Shown: positions 33,572 to 42,980, counted from the stretch's first letter. The stretch is 64,000 bases of DNA from Bog-473 sp963809825 (GCA_963809825.1 CAWELJ010000004.1:372001-436000), one strand, 5' to 3'. Numbers and translations: made by a program. The notes: generated by a model from the letters alone, not told the origin.

Positions 33572-34542
33572 TCCGGCAGGTCGCTGAGAAGCTCGGCCAC
33601 CAGCCGGGAGAGCCCCGCCCGCAGATCGGGCCGGGTGATCCCGGCGGTGGCCTTCTTCGCGTCCGCGACGTAGTCCCGCGCCGCGTCGACCGAGTCGGCG
33701 ATGCCGCGGGACGACATCACCATGGCACGCGCCTTGTCGCGCTCGGGCTGGGCCAGCGGCTGCCCGAGCAGCGCGCGCAGGTCCGGCCCGGCGTCGGGGT
33801 CCGCCAGCGCGATCAGTGCGGGCAGCGTGTAGATGCCCTCGGCCAGGTCCTGTCCCGCCGGCTTCTGGAGCTGTCCGTCCGTGGCGGTGATGTCGAGGAT
33901 GTCGTCGCGGATCTGGAACACCATGCCGAAGCAGCGCCCGAATTCGGTGCAGGCGTCGACTTCGGTGGCGGGCAGGCCGCCGGTCAGCGCGCCGATCCGA
34001 CACGACGTCGCCGTCAGCGCCGCGGTCTTCCCGCTGATGGACGCGGTGTAGTCGTCGCGGCTGCGGGAGATCTGAAAGGCCGAGCGGACCTCGGTCACCT
34101 GGCCCTGGCAGAGGCGCCCGAGGGTGTCGGCGAGCAGCCCGGCGATCTCGGTCCCCAGGCTGGCGGCGATGGCCGCGCTCCGGGCCAGGAGGTAGTCACC
34201 GGCCACGATGGCCACGAGGTTCCCGAAGCGGCTGTTGACGCTCTCGACGTTGCGCCGGATGGTCGCCTCGTCGATCACGTCGTCGTGGTAGAGCGAGGCC
34301 AGGTGGACCAGCTCCACCGCCACGGCGCCCATGAGGTCGTCGTCGGAGGCGTCCCGCTCGCCGGCGGTCGCCGTGGCCAGGGCCAACAGCGGTCGCAGGC
34401 GCTTCCCGCCGGCGGCGATGAGGTGTGTCGTCACCTCGTCGAGGAAGCCGTCGCCGGTCACCACCGAGGCGGTGAGCAGGGGCTCCAGACGCCGCAGTCC
34501 CTCTTGCAAGCGGGGCAGGCCGAGGGCCTCGGTGGGGTTCAC
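33568..34542 (-). CDS. Long-chain polyprenyl diphosphate synthase
   Basis: A 324-residue trans-isoprenyl diphosphate synthase with the two aspartate-rich motifs (LYHDDVIDEATIRR and QIRDDILD), GGKRLRPLL and the FQISRSRDDY region. It builds a C30-C50 prenyl chain, probably for the menaquinone side chain. The product length cannot be read reliably. The GTG start at 34542 is preceded by TTTGGAGGA. Stop codons of this gene and the small secreted protein overlap. Confidence 0.88.
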   Translation of the reverse strand: MNPTEALGLPRLQEGLRRLEPLLTASVVTGDGFLDEVTTHLIAAGGKRLRPLLALATATAGERDASDDDLMGAVAVELVHLASLYHDDVIDEATIRRNVESVNSRFGNLVAIVAGDYLLARSAAIAASLGTEIAGLLADTLGRLCQGQVTEVRSAFQISRSRDDYTASISGKTAALTATSCRIGALTGGLPATEVDACTEFGRCFGMVFQIRDDILDITATDGQLQKPAGQDLAEGIYTLPALIALADPDAGPDLRALLGQPLAQPERDKARAMVMSSRGIADSVDAARDYVADAKKATAGITRPDLRAGLSRLVAELLSDLPD

Positions 34543-34608
34543 TCCTCCAAACGTTAGGTCACGGCTGTGGAAATGCGACAACCGCCTGGTCGCGGGGGCG
34601 CAGGAAAT

Positions 34609-34639
34609 CCCACCTGAGAGGGTTTTCCTCCCAGGTGGG
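34609..34639 (+). promoter_or_regulatory. Stable hairpin upstream of clpC
   Basis: CCCACCTG (34609-34616) pairs with CAGGTGGG (34632-34639), and the inner GAGG pairs with CCTC around a gtttt loop, giving 12 pairs with one A-C mismatch. No T-run follows, so it is not a simple terminator. It sits about 90 bp before the clpC start and could be an operator or leader structure. No CtsR, HAIR or CIRCE site is seen there. Confidence 0.5.
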
Positions 34640-34725
34640 CGTCCCGCCGGGTTGCGGCGTGTTCCACTAAGGCCACAGGTACACTGGGCCGAGAAGCAAT
34701 AGGAACAAAGGGAGAGGCGGTCAGG

Positions 34726-37236
34726 GTGTTCGAACGTTTCACCGACCGGGCACGGAGGGTGTTGGTGCTGGCGCAGGAGGAAGCGCGCCTGCTGAATCAC
34801 AGCTTCATCGGCACCGAGCACATCCTTCTCGGGCTGATCCACGAAGGCGAGGGAGTGGCCGCCAAGGCGCTCGAGTCCCTCGGGATCTCCCTCGAGGCCG
34901 TCCGCGAGAAGGTCGAGGAGACGATCGGGATGGCCGGCACCGCGCCGAGCGGATCCCCGCCGTTCACCCCGCGGGCGAAGAAGGTCCTCGAGCTCTCCCT
35001 GCGTGAGGCCCTGCAGCTCGGCCACAGCTACATCGGCACCGAGCACATGCTCCTCGGCCTCGTGCGCGAGGGCGAGGGCGTGGCCGCCACCGTCCTGGTC
35101 AGCCTCGGCGCCGACCTCGGGCGCGTGCGCCAGCAGGTGATCCAGCTCATGTCCGGGAACCAGGGCAAGGAGTCCGTCGGCGCGAGCCAGGGCGCCAGCT
35201 CGGGCGACAGCCCCTCGGGCTCGCCGGTGCTCGACCAGTTCGGTCGCAACCTGACCCAGCTGGCCCGGGACGGCAAGCTCGACCCCGTCATCGGACGCGC
35301 CAAAGAGATCGAACGCGTCATGCAGGTTTTGTCGCGCCGCACGAAGAACAACCCCGTCCTGATCGGCGAGCCCGGTGTGGGAAAGACGGCCATCGTCGAG
35401 GGACTGGCCCAGCGCATCGTCGCCAACGAGGTGCCCGAGACCCTGACGGGCAAGCAGCTCTACACGCTCGACCTGGGCGCGCTGGTGGCGGGCAGCCGCT
35501 ACCGGGGCGACTTCGAGGAGCGGCTGAAGAAGGTCCTCAAGGAGATCCGGACGCGCGGCGACATCGTCCTCTTCATCGACGAGATCCACACGCTCGTCGG
35601 CGCAGGTGCCGCCGAGGGCGCGATCGACGCCGCCTCCATCCTCAAGCCGATGCTCGCCCGCGGCGAACTGCAGACCGTCGGCGCCACGACCATCGACGAG
35701 TACCGCAAGCACCTCGAGAAGGACGCCGCGCTCGAGCGGCGCTTCCAGCCCGTCAAGGTCGACCAGCCGACGGTGGCGCTCACCATCGACATCCTCAAGG
35801 GCCTGCGCGACCGCTACGAGTCGCACCACGCGGTGAGCATCACCGACCAGGCACTTGTCGCCGCGGCCAACCTGGCCGACCGCTACCTGGCGGACCGCTA
35901 CCTCCCGGACAAGGCGATCGACCTCATCGACGAGGCCGGCAGCCGCCTGCGCATCCGGCGCATGAGCACCCCGCCGGGCGCGAAGAAGCTCGACGAGGAG
36001 ATCGCGCGCTTGCGGGCCGACAAGGAGGCCGCCATAGAGAAGGGCGCCTTCGAGCAGGCCAAGAAGCTGGCCGAGCAGGAGAAGGAGCGCCTCGACCTCA
36101 AGGAGAACCAGGAGGCCGAGTTGCGTGCCGAGGGCGTCGACCTCTTCGACGTCGTGGACGAGGAGGTCATCGCCGAGGTGCTGGCCGCCTGGACCGGCAT
36201 CCCGGTCTACCGGCTCACCGAGGAGGAGACGGCCAAGCTGCTCCGCATGGAGGAGGAGCTGCACAAGCGGGTCATCGGGCAGGAGGAGGCGCTCAAGGCG
36301 CTGTCGCGTGCCATCCGGCGCACGCGGGCCGGCCTCAAGGACCCGAAGCGCCCGAGCGGCTCGTTCATCTTCCTCGGCCCCACCGGCGTCGGGAAGACCG
36401 AGCTCGCCAAGACGCTGGCCGAGTTCCTCTTCGACGACGAGGACGCGCTCATCCAGCTCGACATGTCCGAGTACATGGAGAAGCACACCGTCAGCCGGCT
36501 GGTCGGCTCGCCCCCGGGCTACGTCGGGTACGAGGAGGGCGGCCAGCTGACCGAGGCCGTGCGGCGCAAGCCCTTCTCCGTCGTGCTCTTCGACGAGGTC
36601 GAGAAGGCGCACCCCGACGTGTTCAACACGTTGCTCCAGATCCTCGAGGACGGCCGCCTCACCGACGCCCAGGGGCGCTCGGTCGACTTCAAGAACACGG
36701 TGCTGATCATGACGTCGAACCTCGGCACCGCGGACCTGCGCAAGTCGAACATGGGCTTCGCCAAGACCTCGGAGGCCGTGACCTACGAGCGCATGAAGGC
36801 CAAGGTGGACGAGGCGCTCAAGGCCCACTTCCGGCCCGAGTTCCTCAACCGGATCGACGAGGTCATCGTGTTCCACGAGCTCTCGCGGGCCGAGGTCACC
36901 GAGATCGTCGACCTCCTCATGTCGCGCACCGTCAAGCAGCTGTCGGACCAGGGCATCGGCCTGGAGCTGACGCCCGCCGCCCGTACGCTGCTGGCCGAGA
37001 AGGGCTACGACCCCCAGCTGGGGGCCCGGCCGCTGCGCAGGGCGATCCAGCAGCTGGTCGAGGACCCGCTGTCGGAGCGCATCCTGTGGAAGGAGTTCCG
37101 GGTCGGCGAGACGATCGTCGTCGACGTGGAGGAGTCGCCCATCGACGGCGAGGGGCCCCAGCTCAGTTTCACGGCGATCGAGGGCATCCAGCCCCCGCCG
37201 CTCGAGCTGGCCGGCGCCGGCGCCGACGCCGAGTAG
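34726..37236 (+). CDS. clpC: ATP-dependent Clp protease ATP-binding subunit ClpC
   Basis: An 836-residue AAA+ unfoldase: two N-terminal Clp repeats (residues 1-145), D1 with Walker A GEPGVGKT near 214, a middle domain coiled coil (around 415-475), D2 with Walker A GPTGVGKTE near 550, and the ClpP-binding/C-terminal region. It feeds substrates to ClpP and also acts in protein quality control. The start is GTG at 34726 in the context gtgttcgaacg (MFERFTDRARR), the standard N-terminus. Confidence 0.96.
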   Translation: MFERFTDRARRVLVLAQEEARLLNHSFIGTEHILLGLIHEGEGVAAKALESLGISLEAVREKVEETIGMAGTAPSGSPPFTPRAKKVLELSLREALQLGHSYIGTEHMLLGLVREGEGVAATVLVSLGADLGRVRQQVIQLMSGNQGKESVGASQGASSGDSPSGSPVLDQFGRNLTQLARDGKLDPVIGRAKEIERVMQVLSRRTKNNPVLIGEPGVGKTAIVEGLAQRIVANEVPETLTGKQLYTLDLGALVAGSRYRGDFEERLKKVLKEIRTRGDIVLFIDEIHTLVGAGAAEGAIDAASILKPMLARGELQTVGATTIDEYRKHLEKDAALERRFQPVKVDQPTVALTIDILKGLRDRYESHHAVSITDQALVAAANLADRYLADRYLPDKAIDLIDEAGSRLRIRRMSTPPGAKKLDEEIARLRADKEAAIEKGAFEQAKKLAEQEKERLDLKENQEAELRAEGVDLFDVVDEEVIAEVLAAWTGIPVYRLTEEETAKLLRMEEELHKRVIGQEEALKALSRAIRRTRAGLKDPKRPSGSFIFLGPTGVGKTELAKTLAEFLFDDEDALIQLDMSEYMEKHTVSRLVGSPPGYVGYEEGGQLTEAVRRKPFSVVLFDEVEKAHPDVFNTLLQILEDGRLTDAQGRSVDFKNTVLIMTSNLGTADLRKSNMGFAKTSEAVTYERMKAKVDEALKAHFRPEFLNRIDEVIVFHELSRAEVTEIVDLLMSRTVKQLSDQGIGLELTPAARTLLAEKGYDPQLGARPLRRAIQQLVEDPLSERILWKEFRVGETIVVDVEESPIDGEGPQLSFTAIEGIQPPPLELAGAGADAE

Positions 37237-37239
37237 CCG

Positions 37240-37755
37240 TCACTCCCAGCAGTAGCGGAACACCCCGCGCCCCGTCGCGCCGCCGCCGGGGAGTCGCCGC
37301 GCCTGGAAGTGCGGGTTGCCCGCGCCCACGGGCGCGTAGCTGAGGCCGAACGGCGCCGCGGGCTCGAAGCCGAACCGACCGTAGAACGCGGGCTCGCCGA
37401 GGAGCACCAGCAGCGGCCAGGCGCGCGCCTCGGCCTCGCCGATCAGGCACCGCACGAGCGCGGACCCCGTGCCGCGGCCCTGGTGCGCGGGCGCGACGCA
37501 CACCGGGGCGACCCCGGCGACGGTGCTGGCGCGCCCGTCGAGGCGGCCGGGCGCGGCCAGCAGGTGCCCCACGAGGGCCCCGTCCTCGTCGGCCACGAGC
37601 TCCACCCGGTCAGGGAGGGCGCAGCGGTTCCAGGTGCCGCGCACGATCCGCACCTCTTCGCTCCCGTCGCGCCCGGGGCTGGTGAAGGCGTCGAACACGA
37701 CGGCGAGCACCGCGTCCGCGTCGGCGGGGACGAACGGCCGGATGCGCGCCGTCAC
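37240..37755 (-). CDS. GNAT-family N-acetyltransferase (YhbS-like)
   Basis: A 171-residue acetyltransferase with the acetyl-CoA-binding motif VAPAHQGRGTGSALV and the YhbS-type core LLGEPAFYGRFGFEPA. The substrate is unknown. The GTG at 37755 begins the conserved core (VTARIRPFVPADADAV). An upstream ATG at 37839 would add an unconvincing Arg/His-rich stretch. It converges on clpC (3-bp gap) and diverges from radA. Confidence 0.8.
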   Translation of the reverse strand: MTARIRPFVPADADAVLAVVFDAFTSPGRDGSEEVRIVRGTWNRCALPDRVELVADEDGALVGHLLAAPGRLDGRASTVAGVAPVCVAPAHQGRGTGSALVRCLIGEAEARAWPLLVLLGEPAFYGRFGFEPAAPFGLSYAPVGAGNPHFQARRLPGGGATGRGVFRYCWE

Positions 37756-37859
37756 CGCTGGGGGCGGACGGTCGTGATCGTGTCGTCCATGGGACCCGAG
37801 CCTTGCACCCGTCGGCACCCGGCCCGGAGCATGTGACACCCATTCCGTAGCGTGCCCGC

Positions 37860-39332
37860 ATGGCCACGACCCACCACGCCCGCTCCGGCGTCACCTACGT
37901 CTGTGCCGTCTGCGGCACCACGTCCCTGCGCTGGGTCGGCCGCTGCGCGCAGTGCGCCCAGTGGAACACGTTCGGCCCGGCGCCCGTCCCCGTCACCCGG
38001 AGGGCCGGCGGCGGGGCCGGCGGTGTCGTCCGGGACGCCGTGGCGCTGCGCGACGTCTCCAGCGACGCGGCCCACCCCTTGTCCACCGGCGTCAGCGAGC
38101 TCGACCGCGTGCTGGGCGGCGGTGTCGTCGGTGGGTCGGTCACCCTCGTCTTCGGGCCGCCGGGCATCGGGAAGTCCACCCTGCTGTTCCAGGTGCTGGC
38201 GTCGGTGGCCGCACGCGGCGTCGACGTCGTGCTCGCCTCGGCCGAGGAGTCGCTCCCACAGGTGAGCGGGCGGGCGGCGCGCATCGGCCCGGTGCCGCGC
38301 CACCTGCTCGCGCTGGAGGGGCCCGACGTGGAGGCGATCGAAGCGGCCGTGGAGCGCCACCGTCCCGCCATTGTTGTGGTGGACTCGCTGCAGTCCGTCT
38401 CCGACCCCGAGCTGGCCCAGCCCGCGGGCAGCCTGGCCCAGGTGCGCGCCTGCGTGGAGCGCCTGACGCGCCTGGCCAAGTCGAGCGGCGTCCCCCTCGT
38501 CCTGGTCGGCCACGTGACCAAGGACGGCGACCTGGCCGGCCCGCGCGCCGTGGAGCACCTCGTCGACACGGTGCTGTCCTTCGACGGTGACCGCCACCAC
38601 GCGCTGCGTGTGCTCACCTCGGTCAAGCACCGTTTCGGCCCGACCGGTGAGGTCGGCATCTTCGAGATGCGCGACGACGGCCTGCGGGCCGTGCCCGACC
38701 CCGGCCCGCTGATGCTGGGGGACCGCATGGCGGGCGTCCCCGGCAGCGTGGTCGTGCCGGTCCTGCAGGGCCGCCGCCCCCTGCTCGTCGAGGTCCAGGC
38801 GCTGCTGGGCCCCGGTAGCGGCGGCGCCGCCGGCTCGGGGCGCCCCCACACGCTGGGCGTCGACGCCGCCCGGGCCGGCCTCCTCCTGGCCGTCCTGTCC
38901 TGCCGCACCGGGGTCGCCGTGCCGGTGCCGGCCGAGTTCTTCGTCGCCGCCGTGGGTGGCATCACCATCACCGAGCCGGCGGCCGACCTGGCCCTGGCGC
39001 TCGCCATGGCCTCCGTCGTCCGCGGGAGGCCGGTGCCGTCCGATCTCGTCGCGTTCGGCGAGCTCGGACTGGCGGGTGAGGTGCGCACGGTCCCCGGCGC
39101 GGACCGCCGCCTGGCCGAGGCGCGCCGCGCCGGCTTCACGAGGGCGCTCGTCCCCGCCTCGATGCTGGGCAACGCCGCGGCCGCTGCCGTCGCCGCGCCA
39201 CCGGGCATGGAGGTGCACGGCGTGCGCACGCTGGCGGAGGCGCTGGCCGTGGCCGGGTCGGAGGCCGAGGCGGAGACGGCGCCGGGTACGATGCCCGGGT
39301 GGTCGACGGTGCCGGCGGCAGCCAGCCGCTGA
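37860..39332 (+). CDS. radA: DNA repair protein RadA
   Basis: A 490-residue RecA-like helicase of branch migration. An N-terminal zinc finger (C15, C18, C29, C32) is followed by Walker A GPPGIGKST at 99-107, the RadA-specific KHRFG (usually KNRFG) and the Lon-protease-like C-terminal domain (AFGELGLAGEVRTVPGADRR). It overlaps disA by 34 bp, the conserved radA-disA order in which DisA may sense branched DNA. Confidence 0.95.
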   Translation: MATTHHARSGVTYVCAVCGTTSLRWVGRCAQCAQWNTFGPAPVPVTRRAGGGAGGVVRDAVALRDVSSDAAHPLSTGVSELDRVLGGGVVGGSVTLVFGPPGIGKSTLLFQVLASVAARGVDVVLASAEESLPQVSGRAARIGPVPRHLLALEGPDVEAIEAAVERHRPAIVVVDSLQSVSDPELAQPAGSLAQVRACVERLTRLAKSSGVPLVLVGHVTKDGDLAGPRAVEHLVDTVLSFDGDRHHALRVLTSVKHRFGPTGEVGIFEMRDDGLRAVPDPGPLMLGDRMAGVPGSVVVPVLQGRRPLLVEVQALLGPGSGGAAGSGRPHTLGVDAARAGLLLAVLSCRTGVAVPVPAEFFVAAVGGITITEPAADLALALAMASVVRGRPVPSDLVAFGELGLAGEVRTVPGADRRLAEARRAGFTRALVPASMLGNAAAAAVAAPPGMEVHGVRTLAEALAVAGSEAEAETAPGTMPGWSTVPAAASR

Positions 39333-40360
39333 ACGACGCGCTGGCGATGATCGCGCCGGGGTCGACGCTGCGGGAGGGTCTCGACCGGATTCTGCAGGCC
39401 AAACACGGGGCGCTGATCATCGTGGGCGACGATCCGGCTGTCCTCTCGGTGTGCACCGGCGGGTTCCTGCTCGACGCCGAGTTCACGCCGCAACGCCTCT
39501 CCGAGCTGGCCAAGATGGACGGCGCCATCATCCTGGCCGCCGACGCGTCGCGCATCGCCCGGGCCAACGTGCACCTCATGCCCAAGGCCACCATCCCCAC
39601 CGCGGAGACCGGCACCCGCCACCGCACGGCCGAACGGGTGGCCCGCTCCATCGACGTGCCGGTGATCGCCGTCTCCGAGGCCATGGCGACGATCGCCGTC
39701 TACCGCAACGACCGCAAACACACCACGCAGTCGGCGGGCTGGCTCATCGACCGCTCGAGCCAGGCGCTCTCCACCCTGCAGCGGTTCCGGGCCCGCTACG
39801 ACGACGCGCTCTCGACGCTGACCCGCCTCGAAATGGAGGACTCGGTCTCGGTCCGCGACGTCGTGTCCGTGCTGCAGCCCGCCGAAATGGTGTGTCGCAT
39901 CGCCGAGGAGATCGAGGGCCACCTGGTCGAGCTCGGCTCCGACGGCCGGTTGATCCACCTCCAGACCGAAGAGCTGAGCGCCGGCGTGGGGGCGAGCCTC
40001 ACGTTGGTCCTGCGCGACTACACCGACGAGAAGGCCACGGCGCACCTGCGCTCGCTCTCGCCCGACGCCCTGATGGACCTGCCCAAGGTCATGGCCGCCC
40101 TCAACCTCCCCGCCTCGGACGACCAGCTGCACGCCCAGCTCGCACCCCACGGGTACCGCCTGCTGCACCGCCTGCCCCAGCCGCTGTCCGACACGCTGAT
40201 CGAGCGCCTGGTCCAACGCTTCGGCTCGCTGCCCGAGATCCTCTCCGCCTCCGCCGCCGAGCTCGAGTCCGTCGACGGCATCGGCGCCGCCACGGCCCGC
40301 CACATCCGCGACGGCCTGGCGCGCCTGGTCGAGGCGAGCATCTTCGAGCGCTACGAGTGA
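39299..40360 (+). CDS. disA: DNA integrity scanning protein DisA, diadenylate cyclase
   Basis: A 353-residue enzyme making c-di-AMP from two ATP. The DAC domain has D74-G75-A76 (KMDGAIILA) and the R107-H-R109 motif (TGTRHRTAER). It is followed by a helical spine and a C-terminal helix-hairpin-helix DNA-binding domain (LESVDGIGAATARHIRDGL). A GTG start inside the radA 3' end couples the two. A signalling nucleotide from this enzyme would be used in osmotic/DNA-stress control. Confidence 0.95.
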   Translation: MVDGAGGSQPLNDALAMIAPGSTLREGLDRILQAKHGALIIVGDDPAVLSVCTGGFLLDAEFTPQRLSELAKMDGAIILAADASRIARANVHLMPKATIPTAETGTRHRTAERVARSIDVPVIAVSEAMATIAVYRNDRKHTTQSAGWLIDRSSQALSTLQRFRARYDDALSTLTRLEMEDSVSVRDVVSVLQPAEMVCRIAEEIEGHLVELGSDGRLIHLQTEELSAGVGASLTLVLRDYTDEKATAHLRSLSPDALMDLPKVMAALNLPASDDQLHAQLAPHGYRLLHRLPQPLSDTLIERLVQRFGSLPEILSASAAELESVDGIGAATARHIRDGLARLVEASIFERYE

Positions 40361-40433
40361 CGTGGGGACCTGGTAAAATGGCTGGCCATCGTCGGGCGGA
40401 TCGGGCCCGTCCTGGCAACCCCTCATCAGCAGC

Positions 40434-40462
40434 GCCCGCACGTCCGTGTGCCCAGTGCGGGC
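40434..40462 (+). promoter_or_regulatory. Inverted repeat in the carD leader
   Basis: GCCCGCAC (40434-40441) and GTGCGGGC (40455-40462) are exact reverse complements around a 13-nt loop. They lie about 30 bp before the carD start and just upstream of its AAGGAG. A -10-like TAAAAT lies at 40374-40379. This could be a disA-side terminator or a carD leader structure. Confidence 0.45.
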
Positions 40463-40493
40463 GGACCCGGTCCACCAAGGAGTCGTGAGTCCT

Positions 40494-40973
40494 GTGCCCT
40501 TCAAGGTCGGAGACAAGGTCGTCTACCCCCACCACGGGGCGGCCGTCATCGAGAAGCGCGAGACCAAGGTCGCGTTCGGCGAGAAGAAGGAATACCTGGT
40601 CCTGCGCCTGGCCTACGGCGACCTGATCCTGAACGTCCCCGCCGACAACACCGACGGCGTCGGGCTGCGCGAGGTGATCAACGACGAGGAGGTCGAGGAG
40701 GTCTTCGCCGTGCTGCGCAAGAAGGAGGCGCGCATGCCGACGAACTGGTCCCGGCGCTACAAGAACCACTCGGAGAAGCTGCGCTCCGGCGACATCTACC
40801 AGGTGGCCGAGGTGGTGCGGAACCTCTCCATCCGCGACAAGGACAAGGGTCTCTCGGCGGGCGAGAAGCGCATGTTGCAGCGGGCCCGGCAGATCCTGGT
40901 GTCCGAGCTCACCTTCGCCCTCAACGTGGACGAGGAGACGGCCGAGGAGCGCCTGAACGAGGCGCTGACCTGA
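40494..40973 (+). CDS. carD: RNA polymerase-binding transcription factor CarD
   Basis: A 159-residue protein with an N-terminal RNA-polymerase-interacting Tudor-like domain (FKVGDKVVYPHHGAAVIEKR) and a C-terminal helical DNA-binding domain including the conserved Trp region (MPTNWSRRYKNHSEKL). It stabilises open promoter complexes, especially at rRNA promoters. The GTG at 40494 gives the family N-terminus VPFKVGD, with AAGGAG 11 bp upstream. The GTG at 40485 is too close to that site. Confidence 0.94.
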   Translation: MPFKVGDKVVYPHHGAAVIEKRETKVAFGEKKEYLVLRLAYGDLILNVPADNTDGVGLREVINDEEVEEVFAVLRKKEARMPTNWSRRYKNHSEKLRSGDIYQVAEVVRNLSIRDKDKGLSAGEKRMLQRARQILVSELTFALNVDEETAEERLNEALT

Positions 40974-40993
40974 TCGACGGGCCGGGTCGCACC

Positions 40994-41647
40994 GTGGCGA
41001 AGGTGTGGTCGATCGTCGTGGCCGGGGGCGCCGGCGCGCGCTTCGGCGACCGCAAGCAGTTCGCACCGCTCTGCGGCCGCCCCGTGCTCGAGTGGGCCGT
41101 CGAGGCCTGCCGGCCCGTGTCCGCCGGCGTCGTCCTGGTGCTGCCCGCCGACCGCGACGCGGTGGACCCCCACGGCGCCGACATCGTCGTCGCCGGGGGC
41201 CCCACCCGGGCCGACTCGGTGCGCTGCGGGCTGGCCGCGGTCCCCGGCGACGCCGAGGTGATCGTGGTGCACGACGCGGCACGGCCGCTGGCCTCGCCCC
41301 GGCTCTTCGCCGCCGTGCTCGCCGCGGTGGGCGCCGACGGTGTGGACGGAGCGGTGCCCGGCGTCCCGCCGAGTGACACCATCAAGGCGGTGGACGGCGC
41401 CGGCAACGTCACGAGCACGCTGGACCGCAGCACGCTGGTCGCCGTCCAGACACCACAGGCGTTCCGGGCCGCCGCCCTGCGCCGGGCCCACGCACGGGCG
41501 GACGCTACGGCCACCGACGACGCCATGCTCGTCGAGGCGCTCGGCGGCACGGTGCGGGTCGTGCCGGGCGAGCTCGCCAACCTCAAGATCACCGGCCCCG
41601 ACGACCTCGGCGCCGCCGAGCGCCTGCTGGCGGCCGGAGAGGGGTGA
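40994..41647 (+). CDS. ispD: 2-C-methyl-D-erythritol 4-phosphate cytidylyltransferase
   Basis: A 217-residue MEP-pathway enzyme. Nucleotide-binding IVVAGGAGARFGDRKQF, the CTP/ME-phosphate residues in GGPTRADSVRCGL and VHDAARPL, and VPPSDTIK and LKITGPDDL are present. It provides CDP-ME for isoprenoids. The stop overlaps ispF by 4 nt (GTGA), and carD lies 20 bp upstream. Confidence 0.92.
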   Translation: MAKVWSIVVAGGAGARFGDRKQFAPLCGRPVLEWAVEACRPVSAGVVLVLPADRDAVDPHGADIVVAGGPTRADSVRCGLAAVPGDAEVIVVHDAARPLASPRLFAAVLAAVGADGVDGAVPGVPPSDTIKAVDGAGNVTSTLDRSTLVAVQTPQAFRAAALRRAHARADATATDDAMLVEALGGTVRVVPGELANLKITGPDDLGAAERLLAAGEG

Positions 41648-42120
41648 GCGTGCGCATCGGGCAGGGCATCGACGTCCACCGCTTCTCCGAGGACCCCCAC
41701 CGCCGGCTCGTCCTCGGGGGCGTGGAGATCGAAGGTGCGCGCGGGCTCGGCGGCCACAGCGACGCGGATGCGGTCTGCCACGCGCTGGCCGACGCCGTGT
41801 TGGGGGCCGTGGGCCTCGGTGACCTCGGCCGCCACTTCCCCGACACCGATCCGGTGTGGGAGGGGGCCGACAGCGTCGCGCTCCTCACCGAGGTGGTCGC
41901 CATGGCGGCGGCACAGGGGTACGCCTGCGCCAACGCGGACTGCACGGTCATCGCCGACGCGCCGCGCCTGGCGCCGCACACGGCCGCCATGGTGGAGCGC
42001 CTCAGCGGGGTGCTCGGCGCCCCGGTGTCGGTGAAGGCGACGCGCGCCGAGGGTCTCGGCGCGCTCGGCCGGGCCGAGGGGATCGCCTGCCTCGCCGTCG
42101 TGCTGATGGAGGCCCGGTGA
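41644..42120 (+). CDS. ispF: 2-C-methyl-D-erythritol 2,4-cyclodiphosphate synthase
   Basis: A 158-residue trimeric zinc enzyme of the MEP pathway. The metal ligands are in GQGIDVHRF (D, H) and the HSDADAV region, with FPDTDPVWEGAD and KATRAEGLGALGR typical. It sits between ispD and rlmB with 4-nt overlaps on both sides. Confidence 0.94.
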   Translation: MSVRIGQGIDVHRFSEDPHRRLVLGGVEIEGARGLGGHSDADAVCHALADAVLGAVGLGDLGRHFPDTDPVWEGADSVALLTEVVAMAAAQGYACANADCTVIADAPRLAPHTAAMVERLSGVLGAPVSVKATRAEGLGALGRAEGIACLAVVLMEAR

Positions 42121-42980
42121 GCCCGAAAAGCCGGCCGTCGCGACGCGACCCGCGCCCGCCGGACCGGCCCCGCGACCAGCGCCCGCGTGGCCGCCCACGT
42201 CCCGAGGCCCTGAGCGAGCTCGGGGGCGACCAGGTCGAGGGCCGCCGCGCCGTGCTCGAACTGCTGTCCGTCGGGCGCCGCACCGTGCGCCGGATCATGT
42301 TGGCCGAGGACCAGGACCCGTCGCCGCAGCTCGACCGCATTGAGGAGCTGGCCGGACGCCTGCGGGTCCCCGTCGAGACCGTGCCGCGGGCCCGGCTCGA
42401 CTCCCAGGCCCGCACGGAGGCGCCGCAGGGCGTGCTCGCCCTGGCCCGGCCGCTCGAGCCCGTCCCCCTGGCCGACCTGTCCCGGCCCGACCGGCACGGC
42501 ACGGCGGCGTTCCTCCTGGTGGCGGCCGGCATCACCGACCCGCGCAACCTCGGCGCGCTCCTGCGCAGCGCCGAGTGCGCCGGGGTCACGGGCGTCGTGC
42601 TGCCCCGGCACCGCTCCGCCCGGTTGTCGCCGACCGTGGCCAAGACGGCCGCGGGTGCGATCGAGCACCTGCCTTTCGCCGTGGTGGGCGGCGTGCCGGC
42701 GGCGCTGAGCGAGCTGCGCGACCTCGGGGTGTGGTCGATCGGGCTGGCCGGCGAGGCGGCGCAGTCGCTCTACGAGCTGCCGCTCGGCCGGGGACCGGTG
42801 GCCCTGGTGGTGGGCAGCGAGGAGAAGGGGCTGGCGCCGCTGGTGCGGCGCCGCTGCGATGCGGTGGCCGCCATCCCCCAGCACGGCGCGCTGCCGTCGC
42901 TCAACGTGGGCGTGGCCGGCGCGGTGGCCTGCTTCGAGGTGGCCCGCCAGCGGGCGGCCGCCGCCACCGGGCGCGCCTAG
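42117..42980 (+). CDS. rlmB: 23S rRNA 2'-O-methyltransferase, TrmH/RlmB (SpoU) family
   Basis: A 287-residue SpoU-family methyltransferase. A basic disordered start (residues 1-35) is followed by the substrate-binding domain (VEGRRAVLELLSVGRRTVRR) and the trefoil-knot AdoMet domain (GITDPRNLGALLRSAECAGV, VVGSEEKGL, IPQHGALPSLNVGVAGAV). It probably methylates a ribosomal guanosine. The GTG start overlaps ispF, and the stop overlaps the convergent mscL. Confidence 0.88.
   Translation: MSPKSRPSRRDPRPPDRPRDQRPRGRPRPEALSELGGDQVEGRRAVLELLSVGRRTVRRIMLAEDQDPSPQLDRIEELAGRLRVPVETVPRARLDSQARTEAPQGVLALARPLEPVPLADLSRPDRHGTAAFLLVAAGITDPRNLGALLRSAECAGVTGVVLPRHRSARLSPTVAKTAAGAIEHLPFAVVGGVPAALSELRDLGVWSIGLAGEAAQSLYELPLGRGPVALVVGSEEKGLAPLVRRRCDAVAAIPQHGALPSLNVGVAGAVACFEVARQRAAAATGRA

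Noticed and set aside
34543..34725. CtsR, HAIR or CIRCE site before clpC
   Set aside because: I looked for the known operators and found none. Only the hairpin at 34609-34639 is there.
34543..36876. Very long open frame on the minus strand across clpC
   Set aside because: It is antisense to a clear clpC gene, its protein is low in hydrophobic order, and it arises from GC-rich codon structure. Only its end (the polyprenyl synthase) is real.
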